Positions 36,688 to 45,493 are shown, numbered from the stretch's first letter. The stretch: 64,000 bases of DNA from Rhizorhabdus wittichii RW1 (GCA_000016765.1 CP000699.1:5149501-5213500); one strand, 5' to 3'. Notes: generated from the letters alone by a model not told the origin. Made by a program: numbers and translations.

Positions 36688-37377
36688 CTATTCGCCGTCC
36701 GCCCCCGCCGCCTCCGGCCGTCCCTTGAAGCCCTGGGCGATCACATACCATTCGGACGAATCCTTGCGGCTCGCCGGCGGCTTGGCGTGCTTGACGGTGG
36801 TGAACAGGCGCTTGAGCTCGGCGACCAGGCCGTGGTCGGCGCCGCCGGCCAGCACCTTGGCGACATAGGTTCCGCCGGGCCGCAGCACCTCGCTGGCGAA
36901 CAGGCAGCCGGCCTCGACCAGCGCCATGGTGCGCAGGTGATCGGTCTGCTGGTGGCCGACGGTGTTGGCGGCCATGTCGGACAGGACGATGTCGGCCGGG
37001 CCGCCCAGCGCCTCGGCGAGTTGGGCGGGCGCCTCGTCGCTCATGAAGTCCATCTGCAGGATGATCGCGCCGTCGATCGGGTCGGTCGGCAGCAGGTCGA
37101 TGCCGACGATCGCCGCCTGCGGGCAGACCCGGCGCACCACCTGCGTCCAGCCGCCCGGCGCGATGCCGAGGTCGATGACCCGCTTCGCGCCGCGCAGGAA
37201 ATGGAAGCGCTCGTCGAGCTCGATCAGCTTGTAGGCCGCGCGCGATCGATAGCCCTCGGCCTGCGCCTTGCGCACATAGGGATCGTTGAGCTGGCGCTGG
37301 ATCCATTTGATCGAGGAGGCGCTGCGCCCCTTCGCGGTCTTGATCCGCTGCCGCCCGCCATTGCCCGCCCGGCTCAC
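36688..37377 (-). CDS. rlmE: 23S rRNA 2'-O-ribose U2552 methyltransferase
   Basis: SAM-dependent RlmE/FtsJ enzyme acting on the A-loop of 23S rRNA. The 229-residue product has the SAM motif VIDLGIAPGGWTQVV and the K-D-K-E set around YKLIELDERF, VLSDMAAN and YVAKV. GTG at 37377 is chosen: it follows AAGGATG and overlaps the ppx stop by 4 bp, indicating translational coupling. The longer open frame lies inside ppx and is not family-like. Confidence 0.94.
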   Translation of the reverse strand: MSRAGNGGRQRIKTAKGRSASSIKWIQRQLNDPYVRKAQAEGYRSRAAYKLIELDERFHFLRGAKRVIDLGIAPGGWTQVVRRVCPQAAIVGIDLLPTDPIDGAIILQMDFMSDEAPAQLAEALGGPADIVLSDMAANTVGHQQTDHLRTMALVEAGCLFASEVLRPGGTYVAKVLAGGADHGLVAELKRLFTTVKHAKPPASRKDSSEWYVIAQGFKGRPEAAGADGE

Positions 37378-38441
37378 ATCAGCATCCTTGTCCTGTCGCG
37401 CGCCATCAGCGAGCGGAGAATCCCCTCGCGAATGCCGCGGTCGGCGACGCCGAGCCGTTCGGCCGGCCACATGTCGAGGATCGCGTCGAGGATCGCGCAG
37501 CCCGCCACCACCAGGTCGGCGCGCTCATGGCCGATGCACGGCACCTCGGCGCGCTCGTCGACGTTCATGCCCGCCAGCCGCGCGCTGATGTCGCGCATCG
37601 CCGTCACCGGCACGACCAGGCCGTCGATCAGCCGCCGGTCGTAATTGGGCAGGTCGAGATGGACGCTGGCGAGGGTGGTGACGGTGCCGCTGGTGCCGAG
37701 CAGCCGGCCCGGCTGGGCGCCGGGTTCGAGCTTGGCGGCGAACTGGGCGAAGCTTTCCGCGACCCGCGACCGCATCCGCGCATAGCTGTCGAGCAGGCCG
37801 TCGCGGCTGTCGCCGACATGCGGCTCGGTCTCCGACAGCGAGACGACGCCCCAGGGCGCCGAATACCAGTCGATCACGCGCGGCGGGCTCTGGTCGGCGT
37901 CGATCAGGATCAGCTCGGTCGAGCCGCCGCCGATGTCGAACACCAGCGCCTGGCCCTCGCCGGGCTCGATCAGCGCGTGGCAGCCGAGCACCGCCAGCCG
38001 TGCCTCCTGCTCGGGGCTGATGATCTCGAGCGCGATGCCGGTCTCGCGATAGACGCGCTGGACGAACTCGCGCCCGTTGGCGGCGCGGCGGCATGCCTCG
38101 GTCGCCACCGACCGGACCAGCGAGACGCGGCGGCGGCGCAGCTTGTCGGCGCAGACCGACAGCGCGCTGACCGCCCGGTCCATCGCCGCGTCGGACAGCC
38201 GCCCGGTCGCCGCCAGCCCCTCGCCGAGCCGGACGATTCGCGAAAAGGCGTCGACGACGACGAAGCCGTCCTCGCTTGGCCGCGCGATCAGCAGCCGGCA
38301 ATTGTTGGTGCCGAGATCGAGCGCGGCATAGCTGCTGCGCGGGGGGAAATGATGGGGTGGGGAATGCGCGCGGCGCCCCCCTTCACGCGGTGGGCGCGGC
38401 GCGACCATATCGGGGCCGTGCGCCATGATCGTCAGTCTCAT
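37374..38441 (-). CDS. ppx: Exopolyphosphatase/pppGpp phosphohydrolase family
   Basis: A 355-residue Ppx/GppA protein with an ASKHA ATPase fold: phosphate-1 motif YAALDLGTNNCRLLI and phosphate-2 motif ALVFDIGGGSTELILID. Such enzymes trim polyphosphate or convert pppGpp to ppGpp. It has only the core domain, without the C-terminal extension of E. coli Ppx, so either activity is possible. The start at 38441 follows GAGAGA; 38426 is an alternative. It is the first gene of a ppx-rlmE operon. Confidence 0.9.
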   Translation of the reverse strand: MRLTIMAHGPDMVAPRPPREGGRRAHSPPHHFPPRSSYAALDLGTNNCRLLIARPSEDGFVVVDAFSRIVRLGEGLAATGRLSDAAMDRAVSALSVCADKLRRRRVSLVRSVATEACRRAANGREFVQRVYRETGIALEIISPEQEARLAVLGCHALIEPGEGQALVFDIGGGSTELILIDADQSPPRVIDWYSAPWGVVSLSETEPHVGDSRDGLLDSYARMRSRVAESFAQFAAKLEPGAQPGRLLGTSGTVTTLASVHLDLPNYDRRLIDGLVVPVTAMRDISARLAGMNVDERAEVPCIGHERADLVVAGCAILDAILDMWPAERLGVADRGIREGILRSLMARDRTRMLM

Positions 38442-38576
38442 TCTCTCACCATGCGGGGAAACATCCGCATGGAACCTGACGGTGAACCTAATGGGAGAAG
38501 CCGGGGACGGCAAGGGCGGCATCCACCCCGTTGACAGGCCGCACGGCCGACCCTATGTGCGCCGCTCTGCCAGTGA

Positions 38577-38650
38577 TGCCCCGTCGTCTAAAGGTAAGAC
38601 TACGGACTCTGACTCCGTCAATTGAGGTTCGAATCCTCACGGGGCATCCA
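38577..38650 (+). tRNA. tRNA-Gln (anticodon CUG)
   Basis: A 74-nt cloverleaf. Acceptor TGCCCCG pairs with CGGGGCA; the D arm is GTCT/AGAC; the anticodon arm ACGGA/TCCGT has loop CTCTGAC (anticodon CUG); the T arm TGAGG/CCTCA has loop TTCGAAT. CCA is encoded. U1-A72 is typical of tRNA-Gln. The discriminator base is U73, unlike G73 in E. coli tRNA-Gln. Confidence 0.95.
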
Positions 38651-38856
38651 GTTTTCCGACAGCGCTGATCGCCCGATGGCCGGAGCATTTCGTTTCTTCC
38701 CGAAACGGGATTTGCCCGGAAGCCGTAGCGGAACCCTCCTTTCGCGCTCCGAAAGCGCCGAAGCGATTGCAATAGTTCGCTTTCCTTCGCCCCTGCTTTG
38801 CGCAAGACCGGGGTGTCGACTCACCGTGGAGTCGGCATCGAACCGTTTGCGTAACC

Positions 38857-39525
38857 ATGAGTGATCCCACGTCCCCAGTGCCCCGCAGATCGGACTCGCC
38901 CTATCCGGGCCATGAGCAGCTCGTGCTCAAGGCGATGGGCGGGGGCCTGTGGGATTATGACGTCGATGCCGACATCCTGTCGTGCAACGATCGCTGGTAC
39001 GCCATATTGGGCCTCGATCCCGCCCGGATGCCGATCCGCGCGATCGCCGATTTCCAGCGCCACATCCACCCCGACGACGTCGCGCAGGCGACGCTGGTCG
39101 ACGAGGCGGCGATCGCCGATCTGATCGACCATGACGATCCCTACCGGATGGAGTTCAGGATCATCCGCCCCAACGGGACGGTCGTGCGGGTCCGGTCGGT
39201 CGCCTCGATCATCCGCGATCGGGAGACCGGCCATGTCCGCGCGATCGGATGCATGACGGAGCTCGACGGGCCGGATCAGGAGGCCGGCGAAGCCTCCGCC
39301 GCGCCGGCCCCCGGAGGAGCGGGCCGGGGCGCATCGGCGCTGCGATCGAGGGAACGCGAATGCCTGGTCTGGCTGAGCCTGGGGAAGACCGCCTGGGAAA
39401 CCGCGGCGATCCTCGGCCTCAGCCAGCGCACGGTCGAATATCACCTCAACAATGCCGTCGCCCGGCTGGGTGCCGCCAACAAGGTCCATGCGGCGGTCAT
39501 CGCGATCCGCGCCCAGCTCATCTGA
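38857..39525 (+). CDS. PAS-domain LuxR-type transcriptional regulator
   Basis: A 222-residue one-component-like regulator. A PAS/PAC domain (about 20-140; GGGLWDYDVDADILSCNDRW, FQRHIHPDDV, RMEFRIIRPNGTVVRVRS) is joined by an Ala/Gly linker to a C-terminal LuxR-type helix-turn-helix (about 160-222; ETAAILGLSQRTVEYHLNNAVARLG). The signal is unknown. Its 3' end overlaps by 8 bp the convergent response-regulator gene. Confidence 0.88.
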   Translation: MSDPTSPVPRRSDSPYPGHEQLVLKAMGGGLWDYDVDADILSCNDRWYAILGLDPARMPIRAIADFQRHIHPDDVAQATLVDEAAIADLIDHDDPYRMEFRIIRPNGTVVRVRSVASIIRDRETGHVRAIGCMTELDGPDQEAGEASAAPAPGGAGRGASALRSRERECLVWLSLGKTAWETAAILGLSQRTVEYHLNNAVARLGAANKVHAAVIAIRAQLI

Positions 39526-39925
39526 GCGGGGCGAGCCGTCGTTCCTCGACGCGGCGGCGCTGCCGCAAGGCGTGGGCGATCGCCTCCTCCAGCTCGCGCG
39601 GGCGGAACGGCTTGAGCAGCACCCGGCGGAAGCCGGCCACGGGATGGTGGAGATGCGCCGGGCTGCCCGTCATCAGGATGATCCCGATGCCCGGACGCCG
39701 TGCCGCGATCCGGTCGGCGAGGGCGAGGCCGCTTGCGCCAGGAAGGAGGATGTCGACGAGCGCGAGATCGAAGAGCTGGTGGTCGAGGCGCTCCGCCTCC
39801 TCGGCGCTGGCCGTCGCGGCGCAGCGATGGCCGAGATAGGTCAGCAGGATCTCCAGCGACCGCGCGACGGCGACATTGTCTTCGACGATGAGGATTCTGG
39901 CCGATGGGGTAAGGTCTGCCGTCAT
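39518..39925 (-). CDS. Single-domain response regulator
   Basis: A 135-residue CheY-like receiver. The acidic pair is E15-D16, the phosphoacceptor is Asp58 in LALVDILLPG, and the switch Thr86 (MTGS) and Lys105 (LLKPF) are present. There is no output domain, so it probably acts by protein contact or as a phosphorelay step. No kinase is adjacent; it is convergent with and overlaps the PAS-LuxR gene. Confidence 0.9.
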   Translation of the reverse strand: MTADLTPSARILIVEDNVAVARSLEILLTYLGHRCAATASAEEAERLDHQLFDLALVDILLPGASGLALADRIAARRPGIGIILMTGSPAHLHHPVAGFRRVLLKPFRPRELEEAIAHALRQRRRVEERRLAPLR

Positions 39926-40223
39926 GTGGTCCGACGTCCGTGACTCTCCCTTCCCATAATAAAACCCTATCGGAGCACGATCATCAGCCTACTCGTAAAG
40001 TTACGAGGTGGTTGCCATGATCGAGGGGGTTATCGGCTCTTTGTTCCCCGTTGGAGCGGAGGGTGTTGCTTGGCTTGCAGGCGCCGAATGTTTTGTGATC
40101 AATTGTAAAATATTCTGTAGCGTAGTGAACGTTGCTGTATTTTCTGGTTTTCGAACACCCTTCTATTTCCCATCGACTGGAATGGGTGGCGGTTCGATGG
40201 GAATGTGGGGCGGAGAATAATCG
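39926..40223. other. AT-richer intergenic region with a palindrome
   Basis: This stretch lies between the divergent response-regulator gene and a small conserved gene. It is less GC-rich than its surroundings and should hold both promoters. A perfect inverted repeat, CTCGTAA-AG-TTACGAG (39992-40007), lies 67 bp before the response-regulator start and may be an operator. A 70-codon plus-strand open frame (40008-40220) shows no recognisable features and I do not call it. Confidence 0.5.
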
Positions 40224-40445
40224 ATGGATCAGGACGATCGCGAATATTTCGAGCGGCGCCACAGGGAGTCGCTCCAGCGCGCCGACGATGCGTCCGATCC
40301 GGCGCTCGCGGCGATCTACCGCGGCTTCGCCGAGCATTATTCGAACGCGCTGGGCGGTGTCGGGCCGCGACGCGTCGCCGACCGTCGCGACGACCCACAG
40401 CTTTTTTCGTTTCACCCTACTGACATGTTTCGCGCGCGCCGATAA
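40224..40445 (+). CDS. Small charged protein of unknown function
   Basis: A 73-residue protein, MDQDDREYFERRHRESLQRA at the N-terminus, rich in Arg, Asp and Glu, and predicted largely helical in the first 45 residues (ending FAEHYSNALGG). Short proteins with this opening seem familiar from sphingomonad genomes, but I cannot assign a function. It lies 12 bp upstream of the GST gene on the same strand and may be co-transcribed with it. Confidence 0.6.
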   Translation: MDQDDREYFERRHRESLQRADDASDPALAAIYRGFAEHYSNALGGVGPRRVADRRDDPQLFSFHPTDMFRARR

Positions 40446-40457
40446 TCTGCCCGCCCG

Positions 40458-41129
40458 ATGTGGCAGCTTTACCAATTCCCCCTTTGTCCCTTTTCCCGCA
40501 AGGTTCGCCTCCAGATGGAGGAGAAGGGCATCGCCTATGACCTCGTCCGCGAATCGCCCTGGCTGCGTCGCGACGAGTTCCTCGATCTCAATCCGGTCGG
40601 GCAGACCCCGGTGCTGGTCGATCCGGGCAGCGGCGTCACGCTGATCCACAGCTGCGCGATCTCCGAGTTCATCGAGGAGACGATCGAGCCGGTGCCGATG
40701 CTGCCGGGCAGCGCCGCCGCGCGCGGCGAGATCCGCCGGCTGGTCGCCTATTTCGACGAGAAATTCTACGCCGACGTGGTCGGCCCGCTGCTCTACGAAC
40801 GCGCGCTCAAGCGCATCGTCCACCGCGCCCCGCCCGATGCGGGGGTGCTGCGGCAGGCGATGAAGGCGGTCAACGACCATCTCGACTATATCGACTATCT
40901 GGTCGGCAGCCGCCGCTGGATCGGCGGCCAGCTGCTCAGCCTCGCCGACCTCGCCTGCGCGGCGCATCTCTCGGTCGCCGACTATCTGGGCGGGATCGAC
41001 TGGCGCGGCCATGAAGAGACCAAGCAATGGTATTCGGGCATGAAGTCGCGCCGGTCGCTCCGCACCATCCTGTCCGAGCGGATGGAGCTGGTCAGCCCGC
41101 CCGAACATTATGAGAAGCCGGATTTCTGA
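40458..41129 (+). CDS. Glutathione S-transferase family protein
   Basis: A 223-residue GST: N-terminal thioredoxin fold with LCPFSRKVRLQMEEKG (Cys10 and Ser13 at the usual catalytic positions), the cis-Pro segment NPVGQTPVLVD, and the glutathione-binding SCAISEFIEE. The all-alpha C-terminal domain includes SLADLACAAHL. Cys at the active site suggests thiol-transfer or lyase activity rather than classic conjugation. The substrate is unknown. Confidence 0.9.
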   Translation: MWQLYQFPLCPFSRKVRLQMEEKGIAYDLVRESPWLRRDEFLDLNPVGQTPVLVDPGSGVTLIHSCAISEFIEETIEPVPMLPGSAAARGEIRRLVAYFDEKFYADVVGPLLYERALKRIVHRAPPDAGVLRQAMKAVNDHLDYIDYLVGSRRWIGGQLLSLADLACAAHLSVADYLGGIDWRGHEETKQWYSGMKSRRSLRTILSERMELVSPPEHYEKPDF

Positions 41130-41177
41130 CGGCGGGGCGAGCGAGGTTCGATTCCGGCTTGGACTTCCATTTTCCTC

Positions 41178-41275
41178 GTCATTCCCGCGAAGGCGGGAAT
41201 CCACCGGCGAACAAGCTCCAGACCAAGTGGGTTCGCACCTGCGACCGGGTGGATTCCCGCCTTCGCGGGAATGAC
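41178..41275. repeat. Inverted REP pair between GST and M20 peptidase genes
   Basis: Palindromes at 41178-41205 and 41248-41275 with TTCCCGC/GCGGGAA stems around a GAAG/CTTC centre, inner flank CCACC/GGTGG, spacer 42 bp. This is a sequence subtype of the pairs elsewhere, between convergent gene ends. Confidence 0.85.
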
Positions 41276-41297
41276 GGTTGGCGGGGGCGGGAAGGTT

Positions 41298-42623
41298 TTA
41301 TTTCCCCCGCGCCTCCGCGCTCAGCCGCGACATCAGGATCGCGGCGCGCTTCGCCTGGGTCGGGATCGAGGCGAGGTCGACCGCCTCGCCCGGCGCATGG
41401 TCGCCGGTCGAATAGGGGCCCATGCCGGCGAAGCTGTCGACGTCCTTCGCGACGAAGCTGACGTCGCCCGCGCCGCGCTTCAACGGATCGAGCGGCGGCA
41501 TCTCGGGCAGGCCCATGTCGCGGTTGACGCGGTTGAGCCGGTCGAGGATCGCGCGGTTGCCGGGCGTCGGCGCCATCGCCGGATAGGCGCCCTTGTCGAA
41601 TTCGATCGTCGCGCCGGTGCCGGGCAGATGCTCGGCAACGATCGCGGTCATCTTCGCCTTCACCCGCTCGGTCTGCTCGTCGGACAGGGTGCGCAGGTCG
41701 CCGCGCGCCTCGGCGACCGGGGCGATGATGTTGCTCTTGCCGGTCGCGGTCGCGCGGATGCCGTCGGCGTCGGTCGTCTCGGTCGCGCCGCCCGCGATCA
41801 GGCCGACATTGTAGGTCAGGTTCGGCTCGGGCAGCTCGCGGCGAAAGCGGTCGACGATCCGCGCCAGCTCGTAGATCGCTCCATAGCCGACCTTGTCGCT
41901 GAAGATGCCGCTCGAATGGCCGCTATTGCCGGTCGCCTTGACCACCCAGGAGCCGGCGGAGCGCCGCGCGATCGATCCCATGTCGCGGCCGCCGTCGCGG
42001 ACCAGCCCCTCGAAGTCGAGCGCGACGTCGGCGCGCCTGCCGGCGGCGACCAGGTCGGCGCGCGCGATCTCGACCGGATCGCCGACATCCTCCTCGTCGC
42101 CGGTCAGCACGACCTCGATGTCGGCATCCTTCAACGTGCCGGCCGCCTTCATCGCGCGCAGCGCCGCGACGATCACCACCATGCCGCCCTTGTCGTCGCC
42201 CGCGCCGGGCCCTTCGGCCCAATCCTTGCCCTTCGGGGTCCAGCGCTGGAACGGGCTGTCGGGCTCGAACACGGTGTCGAGATGGCCGATCAGCAGCAGG
42301 CGCTTGCCGCGGCCATTGCCCTTGTGGAGCGCGACGATGTGCCCCGCGCGCCCGGCCTGCTCCATCGGCACCCAGCGGACCTCGAAGCCGAGCGGTTCCA
42401 GTTCGGCGCGCATCATCGCCCCGACCTTCGTCACGCCGGGCAGGTTGCGCGATCCCGAGTTCACGGTGACCAGCGTTTCGAGCAGCCCGACGGTGCGGTC
42501 GCGTTCGGCGTCGACGGTCTTCACCATCGCCGTCTCGGCCTTGGTCAGGGCGGCGGACAGCGATGCCGGCACTGCGGCAGAAAGGACACAGAGCGCGAGA
42601 ATCCCGGATTTTCCGAAGGTCAT
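41298..42623 (-). CDS. M20-family metallopeptidase, exported
   Basis: A 441-residue zinc carboxypeptidase or aminoacylase of the glutamate carboxypeptidase type. The signal peptide is MTFGKSGILALCVLSAAVPASLSA. Metal ligands are seen in LLLIGHLDTVFE, GPGAGDDKGGMV and VVLTGDEEDVG, with the catalytic Glu pair in the last. A dimerisation domain follows (about 210-330). The substrate cannot be determined; periplasmic cleavage of glutamyl or acyl-amino compounds is likely. Confidence 0.88.
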   Translation of the reverse strand: MTFGKSGILALCVLSAAVPASLSAALTKAETAMVKTVDAERDRTVGLLETLVTVNSGSRNLPGVTKVGAMMRAELEPLGFEVRWVPMEQAGRAGHIVALHKGNGRGKRLLLIGHLDTVFEPDSPFQRWTPKGKDWAEGPGAGDDKGGMVVIVAALRAMKAAGTLKDADIEVVLTGDEEDVGDPVEIARADLVAAGRRADVALDFEGLVRDGGRDMGSIARRSAGSWVVKATGNSGHSSGIFSDKVGYGAIYELARIVDRFRRELPEPNLTYNVGLIAGGATETTDADGIRATATGKSNIIAPVAEARGDLRTLSDEQTERVKAKMTAIVAEHLPGTGATIEFDKGAYPAMAPTPGNRAILDRLNRVNRDMGLPEMPPLDPLKRGAGDVSFVAKDVDSFAGMGPYSTGDHAPGEAVDLASIPTQAKRAAILMSRLSAEARGK

Positions 42624-42856
42624 GTCGGCCTCATCTTGTATTTGCCGGCAACATGGATCATATGCCGCCCCGCGTCGATGCTGTTCCGCAGCATCTGGCC
42701 GTGAGCAGCGTGATCACCTGTCCATTCCAAAGGGGCAGGCCGGCTCCGGCCCCCGGAACGCATCAGCCGAAGGCTTCCCTATTCACGCGGGTCGTCATGT
42801 GAACCCGCTGTCGCATGGACCCTGTCCGTGCGCCCGCACCCTTTGAAAGTGCAATT

Positions 42857-44176
42857 GTGACCAAATTTTCCGAGCTTGGCCTGATCGAGCCGATCCAGCG
42901 CGCGCTGGCCGCCAAGGGCTACGACATCCCGACGCCGATCCAGGCGCAGGCGATCCCGCCGCTGCTGGAGGGCCGCGACCTGTGCGGCATCGCCCAGACC
43001 GGCACCGGCAAGACCGCGGCCTTCGCGCTGCCGTCGCTCCACCATCTCCACGACAATCTCAAGCATACGCCGCCGCAGGGCTGCCGCATGCTCGTCCTCG
43101 CGCCGACCCGCGAGCTGGCCAGCCAGATCGCCGAGAGCTTCGTCCAGTACGGCAAGTTCCTGCGCCTGAGCGTCGCCACCGTGTTCGGCGGCGTGCCGAT
43201 CAACAAGCAGATTCGCCAGCTCCAGCGTGGCGTCGACATCCTCGTCGCGACGCCGGGCCGCCTGCTCGACCTGATCGACCAGCGCGCGCTGAGCCTGAAG
43301 TTCGTCGAGATCTTCGTCCTCGACGAGGCCGACCAGATGCTCGACCTCGGCTTCATCCATGCGCTCAAGCGGGTCGACCAGCTGCTGCCGAAGAAGCGCC
43401 AGTCGCTGTTCTTCTCGGCGACCATGCCCAAGGCGATCGCCGAGCTGGGCGACCGTTTCCTGACCAATCCGGCCAAGGTGTCGGTCGCGCCGCAGTCGAC
43501 CACCGCCGAGCGGGTCGAGCAGTTCGCGACCTTCTGCAACCCGCAGGAGAAGCAGGCGCTGCTGACGATGCGCATCCGGTCCGAGCCGATCGACCGCGCG
43601 CTGGTCTTCACCCGCACCAAGCATGGCGCCGACCGCGTCGTGAAGAACCTGCGCGCCGCCGGCATCGCGGCGGAGGCGATCCACGGCAACAAGAGCCAGC
43701 CGCAGCGCGAGCGCGCGCTGGGCCTGTTCCGCACGGGCGAGGTCAAGATCCTCGTCGCGACCGACATCGCCGCGCGCGGCATCGACGTCGGCGGGGTCAG
43801 CCATGTCTTCAACTTCGAGCTGCCCAACGTCGCCGAGCAATATGTCCATCGCATCGGCCGCACCGCGCGCGCCGGCGCCGCGGGCATCGCCATCGCCTTC
43901 GTCGCCGATGACGAGCGGCCCTATCTCAAGGCGATCGAGAAGCTGACCAAGGTCAAGCTCGACATCCAGCCGCTGCCCGACAATTTCGTCGCGGAGAAGG
44001 CCAAGCTGCCCAAGCCGGCGCCGAGCCAGCCGCAGCCGCAGGGCCATGGCGACCGCAACCGCCGCCACGACGGCGGCGCGGGTGACCGCAACGGCCCGGC
44101 CAAGCGCCGCTTCAGCCGCCCCAAGGGCGCGCCCGGCGCGCACCGCAACGCGGTGAAGAAGTTCGGGGCGCGGTGA
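42857..44176 (+). CDS. DEAD-box RNA helicase, RhlE-like
   Basis: A 439-residue ATP-dependent RNA helicase acting in ribosome assembly or RNA decay. Motifs in order: Q motif (GYDIPTPIQAQAIP), AQTGTGKT, PTRELASQI, VLDEADQMLDLGF, FFSATMP, ATDIAARGIDV, and HRIGRTARAG. The C-terminal 60 residues are Pro/Gln/Arg/Gly-rich and basic, as in RhlE. GTG at 42857 (VTKFSELGL) is the probable start; ATG at 42815 would add an unlike leader. It is followed by a palindromic repeat and a terminator. Confidence 0.94.
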   Translation: MTKFSELGLIEPIQRALAAKGYDIPTPIQAQAIPPLLEGRDLCGIAQTGTGKTAAFALPSLHHLHDNLKHTPPQGCRMLVLAPTRELASQIAESFVQYGKFLRLSVATVFGGVPINKQIRQLQRGVDILVATPGRLLDLIDQRALSLKFVEIFVLDEADQMLDLGFIHALKRVDQLLPKKRQSLFFSATMPKAIAELGDRFLTNPAKVSVAPQSTTAERVEQFATFCNPQEKQALLTMRIRSEPIDRALVFTRTKHGADRVVKNLRAAGIAAEAIHGNKSQPQRERALGLFRTGEVKILVATDIAARGIDVGGVSHVFNFELPNVAEQYVHRIGRTARAGAAGIAIAFVADDERPYLKAIEKLTKVKLDIQPLPDNFVAEKAKLPKPAPSQPQPQGHGDRNRRHDGGAGDRNGPAKRRFSRPKGAPGAHRNAVKKFGAR

Positions 44177-44185
44177 CCTCTCATT

Positions 44186-44328
44186 CCTCCCTGCCACATA
44201 GTGGCGGGGAGGGGGACCGCGCGTAGCGTGGTGGAGGGGTATGGCGCGCAGCGCCAGCTTCGCTGCCGTACCCCTCCACCATCCTGCGGATGGTCCCCCT
44301 CCCCATCTGTGATGGGGAGGATTTTTTT
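44186..44328. repeat. 143-bp composite palindrome after the helicase gene
   Basis: A left hairpin (44186-44212, 12 bp with one wobble) and a right hairpin (44298-44320, 10 bp) frame a large nested palindrome. Two 13-bp perfect arm pairs are present: 44206-44218 with 44292-44304, and 44229-44241 with 44269-44281. The long-range and local hairpins share sequence and are mutually exclusive. This type differs from the GTCAT-ended REP pairs. Confidence 0.75.
44298..44328 (+). terminator. Intrinsic terminator of the DEAD-box gene
   Basis: A 10-bp stem (CCTCCCCATC with GATGGGGAGG), 3-nt loop, one A and then seven T residues. It is supplied by the right arm of the palindromic repeat. Confidence 0.88.
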
Positions 44329-45493
44329 AGGCGCCCGCCAGCACCTCGCGCATTCGCGCCAGCCGGGCGATCGCCTCGTCGAGCACCGCGTCCTCCTTGC
44401 AATAGCAGAGGCGCAGGATGTTGGTGACGGGCGCCTCCTCGAAGAAGGCGGAGACCGGGATCGTCACCACGCCGCCCTCCATCGCCAGCCGGTCGGCGGC
44501 GGCGACATCGTCGAGCGCGATGCCCGAGGCGGTCAGGTCGACCGAGACGAACCAGGTCGCTTGGCTCGGCAGCACGGCATAGCCGGCCGTCTCCAGCCCG
44601 GCGACCAGCCGGTCGCGCGAGCGGGCGAAGCCGGCGCGCATCTCCTCGAACCACGCCTTCGGCTTGGCGAGGCCCTGCGCCGCCGCCCATTGCAAATTGG
44701 GCGGGGTGGTGAAGGTCAGGAACTGGTGCGCCTTGGCGACCTGCCGCGCGAGCGTCTCGCCCGCGACCATCCAGCCGACCTTCCAGCCGGTCAGCGCGAA
44801 GATCTTGCCGGCCGATCCGATCTTGACGGTGCGGTCGCGCATGCCGGGCAGGGCGATCAGCGGGACATGGCCGCCGTCGAAGACGATATGCTCCCACACC
44901 TCGTCGCACAGCGCGACGATGTCGTGGCGGACGCAGCGCTCGGCGATCATCTCCAGCGTCGCGCGATCAACCATGCGGCCGGTCGGATTGGCGGGATTGT
45001 TGAGGATGATCAGCCTGGTCCGCTCGCTGATCGCGGCGTCGAGCGCGGCCGGATCGATCGTCCAGTCGGGCGGTTCCAGCCTCACCAGCTTCGGCACCGC
45101 GCCGGCGCGGCGGACCATCGGCAGATAGGCGTCGTAGAGCGGCTGGATCAGCACCACCTCGTCGCCCGGCGCGACGAGGCTCAGGATCGCGCCCGCGATC
45201 GCCTCGGTCGCGCCCGAGGTGACGACCACCTCCGTCCGCCAGTCGAGCGCCAGGCCGTGATGCTCGCCATAATGGGCGGCGATCGCCTGGCGCAGCTCGG
45301 GGATGCCGAGCATCGGCGGATATTGGTTCGATCGCTCGATCAGCGCGTCGGCGGCGGCGCGGCGGATGTCCTCGGGTCCCGGCGCGTCGGGGAAGCCCTG
45401 GCCCAGGTTGATCGCCCCCGTTTCGCGGGCGATCGCCGACATCTTCTCGAAGATCGTGGTCGGCAGGGCGGCGTAGATGGGATTGAGGCTCAT
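44327..45493 (-). CDS. PLP-dependent aminotransferase, class I/II
   Basis: A 388-residue fold-type I aminotransferase. The N-terminal INLGQGFPD motif, NNPANPTGRM, and the PLP lysine in GSAGKIFALTGWKVGW place it near the YbdL / kynurenine-oxoglutarate / methionine aminotransferase branch. It may act on aromatic or sulfur amino acids. No pathway partner is adjacent. Its stop codon overlaps the terminator of the convergent helicase gene. Confidence 0.88.
   Translation of the reverse strand: MSLNPIYAALPTTIFEKMSAIARETGAINLGQGFPDAPGPEDIRRAAADALIERSNQYPPMLGIPELRQAIAAHYGEHHGLALDWRTEVVVTSGATEAIAGAILSLVAPGDEVVLIQPLYDAYLPMVRRAGAVPKLVRLEPPDWTIDPAALDAAISERTRLIILNNPANPTGRMVDRATLEMIAERCVRHDIVALCDEVWEHIVFDGGHVPLIALPGMRDRTVKIGSAGKIFALTGWKVGWMVAGETLARQVAKAHQFLTFTTPPNLQWAAAQGLAKPKAWFEEMRAGFARSRDRLVAGLETAGYAVLPSQATWFVSVDLTASGIALDDVAAADRLAMEGGVVTIPVSAFFEEAPVTNILRLCYCKEDAVLDEAIARLARMREVLAGA

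Noticed and set aside
38651-38856. Small genes between tRNA-Gln and the PAS-LuxR gene
   Set aside because: Several short frames exist on both strands, but none has a convincing start signal or protein-like composition; only small stem-loops are seen.
40008-40220. A 70-codon plus-strand open frame before the small charged protein
   Set aside because: No clear ribosome-binding site and no family resemblance; it lies in a presumed promoter region and ends in low-complexity Gly/Met.
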